From NCBI GenBank assembly GCA_028284155.1, contig JANQSF010000034.1, positions 29,321 through 93,320 on the forward strand: DNA of 64,000 bases. The letters are read 5' to 3'. The position numbers were made by a program, and so were the translations under genes. Below the pieces are notes generated by a model. The model had not been told where the DNA came from and searched no databases. It saw nothing but the letters and a program-made list of their open reading frames with translations. Source of the stretch: Phycisphaeraceae bacterium. Its GTDB lineage: Bacteria > Planctomycetota > Phycisphaerae > Phycisphaerales > Phycisphaeraceae. Below are positions 26,763-33,722 of the stretch, one piece after another; the first letter of the stretch is position 1; every line of letters begins with the position of its first letter.

Positions 26763-28238
26763 ATGAAGCCCGATGTGTTGGCTACGTTGTTGCTGGTCTA
26801 CGCCGGCGCTGTCTGTTTCTGGACGGTGCTCGCGTGGGCGCTGCGGCGGAGTTGGTCGGCCGCCCTGCCGGCCGGCGCGGCCGTTGGGGCGTTGGCGGCG
26901 ACGGCCTGGTTCGTGGGCAAGCTGTACCCGACGCAAGGGCTGATCGCGGGGCTGACCGGCGCGTTCTCCGCGTCGAACCTCGCGGCGGCGGGTTGGGGTG
27001 CGGCCATGGCGTTGCCGTGGTGCGTGCTGCCAATCGTCTTTGCACGCGCGTCGAAGCCGACGGAGTCGGACGACGAGTCGAGCAAACCACAAACGACCTG
27101 CCGCTGCGCGCGGTGGTGGCTTTCAGCCGGTGTGTTGGTCGCGTCCGTCGCGGTCACGACGGGTGCGGGCATCGCCCTGTTCAACAAGTCGATGCAACCC
27201 GAAGGCAAGTCGTTGCCGCCGGCGTCGGCCGACGACGTGCGGCTGCGAGTTGATCACATCGCGACGGTCAAAGGATCGCCCGTGCGCATCGCCGTGGACG
27301 ACGAAGGTGTCGTGTTCGTCACGTTCACGCAGGACCGAGGCGACGGCCGGGAATGGGGTGGCATCGAACGGCTGACCTTCGACGCCGAGACGAATCAATA
27401 CAAGCAGCGCGTAGTCGCGCGGGCGTCCGTGCTCGACCGCAGCTACGGTTTGGCTGTGCGCGACGGCGACCTGTACGTGTCACGGGCCGGCCGATTCGCC
27501 ACAACGAGCCACGGGCGGGTGACGTACCTCGAAACCGGTGCGGTGACCCGTTTGCGCGACCTGGACGGCGATGGGCAGTTCGAGCATTACCACGACGTCG
27601 TGACCGGCCTGCCCGGTTCGCAGGGGCCGGCCGTCGATCACCAGAACAACGCGATCGTGTTCTCGCCCGACGGGTCGCTTTACATTGCCGTCGGCGTCGG
27701 CAGCGACCGGACGCCCGGCGCGCACGAGTGGGAGGGCACGATCCTCAAGTCCGACCCGCAGTTCACGTCGGTCGAGGTGTTTGCCAGCGGCTTCCGCAAC
27801 CCGTTCGGCGTGACGTTCGGCCCCGAGGGTCAACTCATCGTCAGCGACAACGACTGGCAGACGGCCGGCGACGAGATCAATCATGTCGAGCGGGGTAAAC
27901 ACTACGGTCACCCGTACGTCGTCGGCGACGCGGGCGACCGCGACGACGGGTTCACGCCGCCGATCCTGTTGGCCGCGCCCGAGTCGAACCTGCTCGGCGT
28001 GGCGTACACCGAGTCGTCAAAACTGCCCGACGACATGCGACGTTGTTTGTATGTCGTGGACTATTTCAAACAGAACGTCGTGCGCTACCCCGTGACGTTG
28101 GCCGATGGCAGGATGTCGCTGGGTGAGGGTAAGGCTTGCGCCAAAGTGCCCCGGCCGGTCGATATCGCGGTCGGCCCGGATGGTGACCTGTTTGTGTTGT
28201 CGCGCATGGGCGGTGTGTATCGCATCCGTGTTAAGTAG
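26763..28238 (+). CDS. Membrane-anchored sorbosone/glucose dehydrogenase-like propeller protein
   Basis: About 491 residues from MKPDVLATLLLVYAGAVCFW; the upstream extension is read out of a repeat and is rejected. The first 170 residues hold about four hydrophobic segments, probably transmembrane helices. The rest is a six-bladed propeller of the GSDH/L-sorbosone dehydrogenase type (VDDEGVVFVTFTQDRG, NNAIVFSPDGSLYIAVGVGSD, FASGFRNPFGVTFGPEGQLIVSDNDWQ, INHVERGKHYGHPYV), the fold that can bind PQQ. With a bc complex upstream and a diheme cytochrome 18 bp downstream, it may be a quinoprotein feeding electrons to cytochrome c; substrate unknown. Confidence 0.85.
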   Translation: MKPDVLATLLLVYAGAVCFWTVLAWALRRSWSAALPAGAAVGALAATAWFVGKLYPTQGLIAGLTGAFSASNLAAAGWGAAMALPWCVLPIVFARASKPTESDDESSKPQTTCRCARWWLSAGVLVASVAVTTGAGIALFNKSMQPEGKSLPPASADDVRLRVDHIATVKGSPVRIAVDDEGVVFVTFTQDRGDGREWGGIERLTFDAETNQYKQRVVARASVLDRSYGLAVRDGDLYVSRAGRFATTSHGRVTYLETGAVTRLRDLDGDGQFEHYHDVVTGLPGSQGPAVDHQNNAIVFSPDGSLYIAVGVGSDRTPGAHEWEGTILKSDPQFTSVEVFASGFRNPFGVTFGPEGQLIVSDNDWQTAGDEINHVERGKHYGHPYVVGDAGDRDDGFTPPILLAAPESNLLGVAYTESSKLPDDMRRCLYVVDYFKQNVVRYPVTLADGRMSLGEGKACAKVPRPVDIAVGPDGDLFVLSRMGGVYRIRVK

Positions 28239-28256
28239 GAACGGTGATCCATTGTT

Positions 28257-29186
28257 ATGACGAAGTCGGTTTGCATCTTCCGCTTGGTCTTGGCCGTGGT
28301 GTTCGCGGCGGCGGTGACCGCGCTGGTCGTTTGGGGCACGACTGAGTTCAGCGCATCGCGTGGCGGTGGTAGAGGCGGCGGCGGCAAGGACCGAGTCGCG
28401 AAGGGACAGGTCGTTTTCAAGCAGCGTTGCGCGGGCTGCCACGCGACGAAGCCGGACGCGTCGCTGATGCGCGGGCCGAGCCTCGCAGGTATTGGCAAGG
28501 ACGCGGCGACGCGCAAGGCAGGCGTGTCGGCTGAGCAGTTCCTGCTTGAGTCGATCATCGACCCGAAGGCGTTCCGCACGGACGACGCGACGGGCATCAT
28601 GCCGCAGCGCGTCGCGGCCGGGCTGAGCGAGCAAGCCGTGCGCGACCTGGTGCTGTACCTGTCGAGTCTGAACGGCCAGCCGAACGCCTCGGCCGTGGAC
28701 GGGCTGACGTTTGAACCCGTGCCGGACGAGTCCGACGCGGCGCAGGCAGTCGACTCGAAGTTGGTCTTGGCGGGCGAGCAACTGTTCCGCGGCAAGGCGG
28801 GTTGCGTGCAATGTCACACACTGCGGCCCGCGATCGGTGACACACTGCTCGCCCCGACCGTGTTGGGCAGCCGAGACTTCGACACTGAACAATTGACCGC
28901 GGCTGTCTTCGACCCGCACCGTGACATCACGGCCGGCTACCGTATGGCCCGCGTGGAACTGGCGGACGGCGACGTGTTGACCGGCCGAATCCTTGATGCG
29001 TCGGATGCGACGACCACGGTGTTGGTCACGCATTTGGACGGCTCGTTCGAGCGCATGACGATCAAACGTGACGACGAGGTGAAGGTCACGCCGCTCGACG
29101 TCTCGTCGATGCCGGCCAACTACGGCGAACTCCTGTCGGCTGACGAACGCCGCGCGCTGATCGCGTTCCTGCGTGCTCTGCCGTAG
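28257..29186 (+). CDS. Diheme c-type cytochrome
   Basis: Exported electron carrier of 309 residues with an N-terminal signal anchor (LVLAVVFAAAVTALVVWG). Two class I c-type domains are seen. The first has CAGCH near residue 58 and an axial Met candidate in TGIMPQ. The second has CVQCH near residue 183 and continues into a region like that of planctomycete heme-binding proteins (VLGSRDFDTEQLTAAVFDP, YRMARVELADGDVLTGRI, DDEVKVTPLDVSSMPA), which ends with LLSADERRALIAFLRAL. It lies 18 bp downstream of the propeller dehydrogenase-like gene, so it is probably its electron acceptor. Confidence 0.92.
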   Translation: MTKSVCIFRLVLAVVFAAAVTALVVWGTTEFSASRGGGRGGGGKDRVAKGQVVFKQRCAGCHATKPDASLMRGPSLAGIGKDAATRKAGVSAEQFLLESIIDPKAFRTDDATGIMPQRVAAGLSEQAVRDLVLYLSSLNGQPNASAVDGLTFEPVPDESDAAQAVDSKLVLAGEQLFRGKAGCVQCHTLRPAIGDTLLAPTVLGSRDFDTEQLTAAVFDPHRDITAGYRMARVELADGDVLTGRILDASDATTTVLVTHLDGSFERMTIKRDDEVKVTPLDVSSMPANYGELLSADERRALIAFLRALP

Positions 29187-29381
29187 ACAGACAACACGCC
29201 CGCAAGCGACCCCAATCTTGCCCGGAAGCCGGGTCGAACGCTTTGGAGTCTCTGCCTGCTCTTTTGTGGTAGGGTTGGCGCGAGGGTTTGACAGGGTCTG
29301 ACGGCAACGGCTTGCAATCCTTGCCGCGGCAGAGGCGTTGCAACCGACGGCCTGTCCACGTGTGTCAAGTAGGAGACCATC

Positions 29382-29939
29382 ATGCGATACCTGCCCGTTC
29401 TATTCGCTCTGTTCGCGTTCGCGGCCGTCACCCCGCACGCTTTGGCCGAGGACGTATCGTCCGGCCCGGACCCGAAGCAGAAGGTCGCGCCGCTGAAGGT
29501 GTTCGACGTAACGGGCGAACACGCGTCGCAGCAGGTCGATTACCCGGCCAAGCGTGGTGTCAAGCCGACGGTCTACCTGTTTGTGCCGGCTGACAAGTGG
29601 TCGCGGCCGACGGCGAGGTTCATCCGCAAACTCGACGAGCTGGTCGCCGAGCACGGTAAAGACCTCTACATGGTGGCCGTCTGGCTGACGGAGGACAAGC
29701 AGAAGAGCAAGACGTATCTGCCGCGCGCCCAACGTTCGATCAAATTGAAGGCGACCGCGCTGACCGTGTTCGAGGGCGATAAGTCCGGCCCGGCTGAGGG
29801 CTGGATCGTCAACCCCGACGCCGACGTGACGGCCGTGGTCGCCGTCAAGGGAAAGGTTGTCAAGTCGTTCGGTTTCGTCTCCGCCAACGAAACGGTCGTG
29901 CAGAAAGTTTGGAAGGTCGCGAAGGCCGCCGCACCGTGA
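29382..29939 (+). CDS. Secreted thioredoxin-fold-like protein without CxxC
   Basis: 185-residue exported protein with a signal peptide (VLFALFAFAAVTPHALA) and a good ribosome binding site, AGGAG, seven bases before the ATG. The mature part has the strand-helix-strand pattern of thioredoxin-like proteins (KPTVYLFVPADKWSRPTARFI, then DLYMVAVWLTEDK, then WIVNPDADVTAVVAVKGKVV), but the usual CxxC is replaced by a Lys-Trp-Ser-Arg stretch. It may be a redox-inactive relative acting as a partner or chaperone of the surrounding cytochromes. The fold assignment is by pattern only. It follows the diheme cytochrome gene by 195 bp. Confidence 0.65.
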   Translation: MRYLPVLFALFAFAAVTPHALAEDVSSGPDPKQKVAPLKVFDVTGEHASQQVDYPAKRGVKPTVYLFVPADKWSRPTARFIRKLDELVAEHGKDLYMVAVWLTEDKQKSKTYLPRAQRSIKLKATALTVFEGDKSGPAEGWIVNPDADVTAVVAVKGKVVKSFGFVSANETVVQKVWKVAKAAAP

Positions 29940-29941
29940 GT

Positions 29942-29999
29942 CTGCCGCCGCCTGCGGCTTAGCGCGTTGTAAGGCGCTGTGACCGGGCCGACACGGCCC
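29942..29999. repeat. Palindromic repeats, family F plus a GGGCCGACACGGCCC-type module
   Basis: Inverted family F core (GCCTGCGGCTTAGCGCG) at 29948-29965, followed by CGGGCCGACACGGCCCG, which resembles the family A inner palindrome. Lies between the thioredoxin-like gene and the cytochrome-WD40 gene. Confidence 0.55.
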
Positions 30000-30066
30000 G
30001 GCTCGCTTGGGTGGACGGATGTTGATGTTGGTCCGACGATCCGTGCATCCAACCTAACGTTTACTC

Positions 30067-31416
30067 ATGTTTCGAACAGCGCTCATTCCACTGTTCTTCT
30101 TGTCGTTCTCGGCGCATGCGGCTGACGACGCGGTCAGTTTCAAGCGCGACGTCGCGCCGATCCTTGCGCAGCACTGCGTCGCCTGCCACAACGCGAAGAA
30201 AGCCAAGGGCAAGTACCGGGTCGACACGTTTGACCTGCTGATCGCGGCCGATCGACCTGCGGACAAGCGCGACATCGTCGTGCCGGGTCAGCCCGACAAG
30301 AGCGTGTTGCTTGAGCTACTCATCGAGCCGGACGCCGAGTTTCGCATGCCGCAGGACGCGGACGCTTTACCGGCGAAGCAGGTCTCTCTAATCAAACGTT
30401 GGATCGAACAGGGCGCGACGTTTGATGGGTCGGATCGCAAGGCCGATCTGTCGACGTTACTGCGAGACCGTCAGCATCCGAAGCCGCCGTCGGCCTACCC
30501 GCGTGCGCTTCCGATTTCGGCCGTGTCGTTCAGCGCCGACGGTAAGTCGTTGTACGCGGGCGGGTATCACGAAGTGACGGTGTGGGACATCGCTTCAGGC
30601 AAGCTGAAGAAGCGGTTTCAGTCGATCGCGCAACGCACGTATGCGCTGCGGCTCAGCGCGGACGGCAAGTCGTTGGCCGTCGTGGGCGGCGACCCGGGCG
30701 TGTGGGGCGAGGTCCGGTTGATCGACGTGGCGTCGGACAATCTCGTGCGTGTGTTGCACACCAGCGGGAACGTCGCGCTCGACGCGGCGTTCGACCCTTC
30801 CGGCAAACGGTTGGCTGTGGCCGGCGCGGATGCGCAGGTCGTGGTATACGACGTGGCGACGGGTAAGCGGTTGCACGTGTTGACCGGCCACACCGACTGG
30901 GTGACGTCGCTGGCGTGGGACAAGGATGGCAAACGTATCGCCACGTCGAGCCGGGACAAGACGGCGAAGGTTTTTGACGTGGCGACAGGCAATGTGTTGG
31001 CGACTTACACGGGGCACGGCCGACGGGTGGTTGGTGTGGCGTTCAAGCCGGACGGGAACGCCGTCTGGTCGGCCGACGGGCGATCGCTGCACGTTTGGAA
31101 CATTCACGACGAGAAGAAACAGGCTGAGATCGGCGGGATCGATGGCGGCGTGAAGCGGATCGACGCGGTCGGCGACACGCTGCTCGTGGCGGGTGGTGAC
31201 GGGAAGGTTCGGCGGTACAACATCAACGACCGCAAACTCGGAAGGACGTTCGAGGGGCACAGCGAGTGGGCGCAGAGCGTGGCGGTGAGCACGCGGGGTG
31301 ACCTGCTGGCGGCGGGTGGGTTTGACGGGCGGGTGGTGGTATGGCGGGTCGAGGGCGGGGAGATGGTCGGGTCGTGGGTGGCGGCGCCGGGGTTGCGGGG
31401 GACACCCACGGATTGA
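30067..31416 (+). CDS. Planctomycete cytochrome C domain fused to WD40 propeller
   Basis: Exported 449-residue protein. A short signal peptide (IPLFFLSFSAHA) precedes a PSCyt1-type heme domain with CVACH near residue 37, then GKYRVDTFDLL and the RMPQDADALPAKQVSLIKRWIEQGA block seen in this domain. From about residue 140 there are WD40 repeats (ISAVSFSADGKSLYAGGYHEVTVWD, HTDWVTSLAWDKDGKRIATSSRDKT, HSEWAQSVAVSTRGDLLAAGG), about seven blades. This architecture is common in planctomycetes and often lies near PSD1/DUF1501 genes; here it ends a cluster of respiratory genes. Role unknown beyond heme binding. Confidence 0.9.
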   Translation: MFRTALIPLFFLSFSAHAADDAVSFKRDVAPILAQHCVACHNAKKAKGKYRVDTFDLLIAADRPADKRDIVVPGQPDKSVLLELLIEPDAEFRMPQDADALPAKQVSLIKRWIEQGATFDGSDRKADLSTLLRDRQHPKPPSAYPRALPISAVSFSADGKSLYAGGYHEVTVWDIASGKLKKRFQSIAQRTYALRLSADGKSLAVVGGDPGVWGEVRLIDVASDNLVRVLHTSGNVALDAAFDPSGKRLAVAGADAQVVVYDVATGKRLHVLTGHTDWVTSLAWDKDGKRIATSSRDKTAKVFDVATGNVLATYTGHGRRVVGVAFKPDGNAVWSADGRSLHVWNIHDEKKQAEIGGIDGGVKRIDAVGDTLLVAGGDGKVRRYNINDRKLGRTFEGHSEWAQSVAVSTRGDLLAAGGFDGRVVVWRVEGGEMVGSWVAAPGLRGTPTD

Positions 31417-31436
31417 ATCCGTGGGCTTCTGTGCGG

Positions 31437-31946
31437 TCAGGTTTGTTTCCCGCACCATTTGAATAGACCCTGCCATTCGGCGCGTTGCTTTTCGATGAGT
31501 GCGTCGGGCGGGTTATCCATGTCGGCGGCGGCGACCTCGTCGATGAACGCGTGACCGTCATAGCCGCCCCCGGAATAGCCGCCCCCGGATGCGGCCGTGT
31601 CGATCGAGTCGAACGCCGGGTGCGCGCCAACCTTCCGAAACCAGTAGTGGCTGTTACCGAAGTCGCCTTCGCGGCGGTGCATGATGCCGTGCCAGAACGA
31701 GCCGGTGGCGTCGGAGATCGATTGGCTGATCGTGTGGCTGCGGTCCAGCTCGTCGAGGTAGAGCCAGAGGCCGGCCGCGAGTTTCGGGTGCGACGCGATC
31801 GGCTCTTCGTAGCAGATGCGCTCGACCATCGCGATCAACTCGGCGGACGCGCCGTGATCCACGACGAGTTGCGACATCGCGTCTTCGATCGGCAGCGCGG
31901 CGAACAGGGGTTGGACGGCTTGTTGGATGGGTTGGGGGAGGGTCAT
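31437..31946 (-). CDS. Hypothetical protein
   Basis: 169-residue cytoplasmic protein without signal peptide. Distinct features are PIEDAMSQLVVDHGASAELIAM, a His/Trp-rich middle part (GSFWHGIMHRREGDFGNSHYWFRKVGAHPAF) and a Gly-rich stretch SGGGYSGGGYDGHAF. The SFWHGIMHRREGDFGNSHYW segment resembles conserved hypothetical proteins that I recall from planctomycetes, but I cannot name a family. It is convergent with the cytochrome-WD40 gene (20 bp between the stops) and lies downstream of the STAS gene on the same strand, 132 bp away. Confidence 0.72.
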   Translation of the reverse strand: MTLPQPIQQAVQPLFAALPIEDAMSQLVVDHGASAELIAMVERICYEEPIASHPKLAAGLWLYLDELDRSHTISQSISDATGSFWHGIMHRREGDFGNSHYWFRKVGAHPAFDSIDTAASGGGYSGGGYDGHAFIDEVAAADMDNPPDALIEKQRAEWQGLFKWCGKQT

Positions 31947-32078
31947 TGTGGATTGAATGTGAGTTGGTCGTCGGTGTCCCGCGGACGGCCTCCGAGCAGG
32001 GTGCGGGCTTCAGGGGTTGCGGGAATTGGCGCGGTGGAGGTTGAGTGTGCGAATTGATCGTGTTCAATTTGATACGGG

Positions 32079-32438
32079 CTATTCGCCGCCGAACTTTTTC
32101 AGCGCGTCCTGTGTCGTGTCGTAGATCTTGAGCACCTTGTCGAGCTTGGTCAGTTGAAAGACTTCGAGGATGCGCGGGTCGATGTTGGCCAGGCGGAGTT
32201 CGCCCTTGAGCGACTGGACTTTCTTGTTGACGCTCATGAGCATGCCGAGCACGGACGACGAGACGCTGCGCACGCCCTGAAAGCTGAGGACGAACTTCGG
32301 CCAACCGGCCGTTTCAGCCAGGTCCATCAGCTCGGACTCGACGCGGTCGATGTTGCGTTGTTCGAGGATCGCGCGATCGGTGAAGTCGATGACGTACACG
32401 TCGTTCATCCGGTGGATCATCAAAGTGGATTCAGCCAT
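32079..32438 (-). CDS. STAS domain protein (anti-anti-sigma factor-like)
   Basis: 119-residue cytoplasmic regulator. The pattern of four strands and helices, with FVLSFQGVRSVSSSVLGMLM, matches STAS domains of SpoIIAA type. The run of Ser in SVSSSVLG covers the position normally phosphorylated by a partner anti-sigma kinase. The family releases a sigma factor or controls a phosphatase partner. No kinase, phosphatase or sigma gene is adjacent, so the target is unknown. The start MAESTLMIHRMNDVYVIDF gives a product of typical length. Confidence 0.88.
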   Translation of the reverse strand: MAESTLMIHRMNDVYVIDFTDRAILEQRNIDRVESELMDLAETAGWPKFVLSFQGVRSVSSSVLGMLMSVNKKVQSLKGELRLANIDPRILEVFQLTKLDKVLKIYDTTQDALKKFGGE

Positions 32439-32768
32439 ACGGTGTGCTCCTGCGTGTTGTCCGCGCGTTGGCCTGACCTGCGGACCACCCCCGACAGGCG
32501 GAACAACGCTTCTTGGGCGATGTGCAAGCGGCGCTCGACGTGAGATCGATCCACCCGGCGATCAGCCAACGGGTGTTATACCACCGGCGTGGTTCAACCG
32601 CACGTCGTTTACGACGGTCCGTTGTCGGCTGAGGGTTGGGGGTTAACCCGCAACACGGGAGAAACCGGGCAAGGGTCAGCCAACACTTGCGTTGGACCGT
32701 CGGCCCGGCAGTGGTGCGGAGTGCACCGCGGGGTCGAACCGACATCCCCCTACACATGGGAGGTAAGC
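32439..32768. other. Divergent 330-bp region with no gene
   Basis: Lies between the STAS gene (minus) and the Cys-rich protein gene (plus) and must hold both promoters. The last 10 bases form a strong ribosome binding site, GGGAGGT, five bases before the ATG at 32769. GGTCCGTTGTCGG near 32617 and the inverted GCGTTGGACCGTCGG near 32690 could pair in a leader RNA. No known riboswitch was recognised. Confidence 0.5.
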
Positions 32769-33269
32769 ATGCTTCGAGGACTCACGGTTTGGACGTTGGC
32801 GGCCGCGATGACGGTCGCCTTGGGCGCGTCGACGGCTTCGGCGCAGGACACTCGGCCTGACATCGCACCGAACGCGGAGGCGATCGCCGAGCGTTGCGCC
32901 AACCACATCGAGCGGACGGTCCGTCGGTGTGTGACGGCCAACGAGAAGACGACGGAACGCTGCGTCAAGGCGATCGAGAAGGCGTTGGAGGCGGGCAACG
33001 AAGACCGCGCCAAGCGGATCGCCCGGCTGTGCGCCCGGCTGATCAATCGCCGGTCGCACGCCTGCGCCAACCACGTGCGTCGCCACTGCCGACGCTGCGT
33101 GAACGTGCTGGAGCGGCTGGGGGCTGAGGAACTGGCAGAGCGGATCAAGGGCCTGTGCGAGGATGCCCTGGGCAAGATCCGCGAGTCGCGTGACGCTTCC
33201 CTGGCGGCCCTGCGCGAGGCGCTGGGCGGGAGCGACGACCCAGCGCTGTCGGCGTCCAACTCGCTGTGA
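32769..33269 (+). CDS. Secreted Cys-rich helical protein, unknown
   Basis: 166 residues with a signal peptide (GLTVWTLAAAMTVALGASTASA) and a strong ribosome binding site. The mature protein is predicted to be helical and contains eight Cys. Several are spaced C-X10-C (CANHIERTVRRC, CVTANEKTTERC, CARLINRRSHAC), which is three helix turns and would put them on one face. The motif CANH(I/V)xR occurs twice, suggesting an internal duplication. It is very rich in Arg, Lys and Glu. No known family was recognised; a metal-binding or disulfide-locked helical bundle in the periplasm is an inference. A terminator hairpin follows at 33452-33490. Confidence 0.8.
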   Translation: MLRGLTVWTLAAAMTVALGASTASAQDTRPDIAPNAEAIAERCANHIERTVRRCVTANEKTTERCVKAIEKALEAGNEDRAKRIARLCARLINRRSHACANHVRRHCRRCVNVLERLGAEELAERIKGLCEDALGKIRESRDASLAALREALGGSDDPALSASNSL

Positions 33270-33289
33270 CGGACCCGATCGGCAACGCC

Positions 33290-33397
33290 GTGAACTGAAA
33301 TGTTCTTGGGTGCCTGTGAATGGCGACGCCTTGCACGGAACAAGACGCTCGGGCCTGTGAAACGCTTCGCTCATTCACAGGCACCCATTCAGTTCAC
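33290..33397. repeat. Large interrupted inverted repeat
   Basis: GTGAACTGAA (33290-33299) and TGGGTGCCTGTGAATG (33307-33322) pair with CATTCACAGGCACCCA (33372-33387) and TTCAGTTCAC (33388-33397), leaving a 7-bp bulge on the left side. GCCTGTGA also occurs inside, near 33353, so alternative hairpins are possible. It lies in the 3' region of the Cys-rich gene, before its terminator. Confidence 0.75.
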
Positions 33398-33451
33398 GAC
33401 ATTGCCCGGACGGGCTGAGTGACCAAGCCCAGCCCACCGATCCCCATACAC

Positions 33452-33490
33452 AGGGCCGCCGGAGTTTTCCACAACCCGGCGGCCCTTTCT
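33452..33490 (+). terminator. Intrinsic terminator after the Cys-rich gene
   Basis: Perfect 11-bp stem AGGGCCGCCGG/CCGGCGGCCCT (33452-33462 with 33476-33486), 13-base loop, followed by TTCT. Ends the transcript of the gene at 32769. Confidence 0.75.
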
Positions 33491-33578
33491 AAGCGCAAAT
33501 GATTAGTCTGAATGGTGTAAATTGCGGCCCAAAATCAAGATACAAGCGCGAATCCGACCCGATTGACTCTAAGCGCGC

Positions 33579-33606
33579 TTGTCAGGGAATTCCCGAACGT
33601 TAAAAT
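33579..33606 (+). promoter_or_regulatory. Sigma70-like promoter of a candidate small RNA
   Basis: TTGTCA at 33579-33584 and TAAAAT at 33601-33606 with a 16-bp spacer. No reading frame follows; transcription from here would start near 33612 and end at the T-run at 33700-33707. A second TTGACT lies at 33563. Confidence 0.45.
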
Positions 33607-33610
33607 GGGC

Positions 33611-33707
33611 AACCTGCATCCTCCCCGAATTCTCGGGGCACAACCCGCTCGACTCTTCACGTCCCGTTGGCAACCACGGACCCCCCTGCCAACGGGCGTG
33701 TTTTTTT
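33611..33707 (+). ncRNA. Candidate small RNA of about 97 nt
   Basis: No protein is encoded here, yet a promoter-like pair (33579-33606) and a strong intrinsic terminator frame the segment. The predicted RNA has a CAUCCUCCCC stretch that could pair with Shine-Dalgarno sequences, a six-bp hairpin CCCCGA/UCGGGG with loop AUUC (33623-33638), a single-stranded middle, and the terminator stem CCCGTTGGCA/TGCCAACGGG (33663-33696) followed by seven T. It matches no RNA family that I recognise (not 6S, SRP or tmRNA). It is downstream of an independent terminator and convergent with a PQQ gene, so it is probably its own unit. Confidence 0.45.
33663..33707 (+). terminator. Intrinsic terminator of the candidate small RNA
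   Basis: Perfect 10-bp stem (33663-33672 with 33687-33696), 14-base loop, then CGTG and a run of seven T at 33701-33707. It reads on the plus strand, so it cannot serve the minus-strand PQQ gene beginning at 33723. Confidence 0.8.
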
Positions 33708-33722
33708 ATCGGCCGTGACGGG

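Noticed and set aside
32439..32768. Riboswitch in the leader of the Cys-rich gene
   Set aside because: Some complementary stretches exist, but no core of any known riboswitch class could be matched.
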